The position numbers and the translations under genes are program-made. A stretch of DNA of 5,326 bases from contig JASEGX010000167.1 of NCBI GenBank assembly GCA_030017815.1, positions 1-5,326 on the forward strand, read 5' to 3'. Within the stretch, counting starts at the first letter, position 1; each line of letters opens with the position of its first letter. Below, piece after piece: positions 5,011 through 5,326 of the stretch. A model generated the notes under the pieces. That model worked only from the letters and a program-made list of their open reading frames with translations, ran no database searches and was not told where the DNA came from. The DNA comes from Thermodesulfobacteriota bacterium (lineage in GTDB: Bacteria; Desulfobacterota; QYQD01).

Positions 5011-5326
5011 AATGGCAGAATTTTCTTTTGTTCTCGTAGCACATGTAAGTTTCATTGTCTAGTAAAATTGAACAAAAGACACTAGCCGGATACCAAATTT
5101 CCACACTCTAACTTTGTTATATTTATCGGCATTTTTGGGCTAACTCTTTAATTTATGAGCCAAAGCCATTCCTTTCTATCCTGTCTTGCCAGACAAAAGC
5201 AAAAGTTGTGCCATAAACTACGTGATAATCTTAAATAAGAAAACTATCCGTTATATACGATGGTTATATTTTTACCCGGGATAGCGAAGGAGCATCAAGA
5301 CAATAGAAAAAGAGAACCAAAATACC
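5011..5326. other. AT-rich intergenic stretch without a supportable gene
   Basis: All frames on both strands are broken by frequent stops, and no tRNA-like cloverleaf or CRISPR unit is seen. The one regular structure is a perfect 10-bp inverted repeat, TCTTTTGTTC (5024-5033) and GAACAAAAGA (5070-5079), with a 36-base spacer. It could be a regulator site or chance in AT-rich sequence. A GATAAT hexamer at 5224-5229 resembles a -10 box but has no well-spaced -35. An AAGGAG at 5287-5292 is not followed by a usable start before the window ends, so a + strand gene may begin just outside. Confidence 0.5.

Noticed and set aside
5260..5326. Open + strand frame from ATG 5260 to the window end (22 codons)
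   Set aside because: It has no Shine-Dalgarno, is too short to judge, and its residues are not recognisable. It could be the start of a gene that continues past the window.

Overview
The window looks like chromosome from a Gram-negative anaerobe with c-type cytochrome-based electron transport. The best guess is a Desulfobacterota (former Deltaproteobacteria), Nitrospirota or similar lineage. The evidence is an exported multiheme cytochrome of Geobacter OmcS-like layout, a HemW heme chaperone, a single-domain MetE-like protein, and intergenic palindromic and MITE-like repeats of a kind I associate with such genomes. The assignment is an inference from gene content; no rRNA or other marker is present.

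Layout. Positions 1-82 hold an inverted-repeat element built from 9-bp units. A complete hemW-type radical SAM gene follows (100-1239, +). A 127-bp gap with a plausible sigma70-like promoter leads into a tight three-gene + strand cluster. Its members are an exported thioredoxin-fold protein with a CPHC active site (1367-1942), an exported one-cysteine peroxiredoxin (1956-2573), and a 337-residue MetE-like zinc methyltransferase (2557-3570) whose start overlaps the peroxiredoxin end by 17 bp. A 13-bp stem-loop at 3569-3611 separates this cluster from a convergent gene on the - strand (3619-4788). That gene encodes an exported cytochrome with five CxxCH sites plus two expanded sites, CX5CH and CX3CH. 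Upstream of the cytochrome lies a 156-bp non-coding element (4849-5004) with perfect 18-bp terminal inverted repeats, 6-bp flanking direct repeats and two GC-rich internal hairpins. The last 320 bases are AT-rich and hold no gene I can support.

How the genes may work together. The two exported redox proteins form a believable periplasmic peroxide or thiol module, with the CPHC protein as a candidate reductant for the single-cysteine peroxiredoxin. HemW and the cytochrome share a heme theme, but nothing in the sequence ties them together beyond proximity. The MetE-like protein lacks the N-terminal folate half of classical MetE, so it is a candidate folate-independent methyltransferase. The most interesting item is the cytochrome: the order of its motifs resembles the filament-forming OmcS, with an expanded heme site in the third position and an additional CX3CH site.
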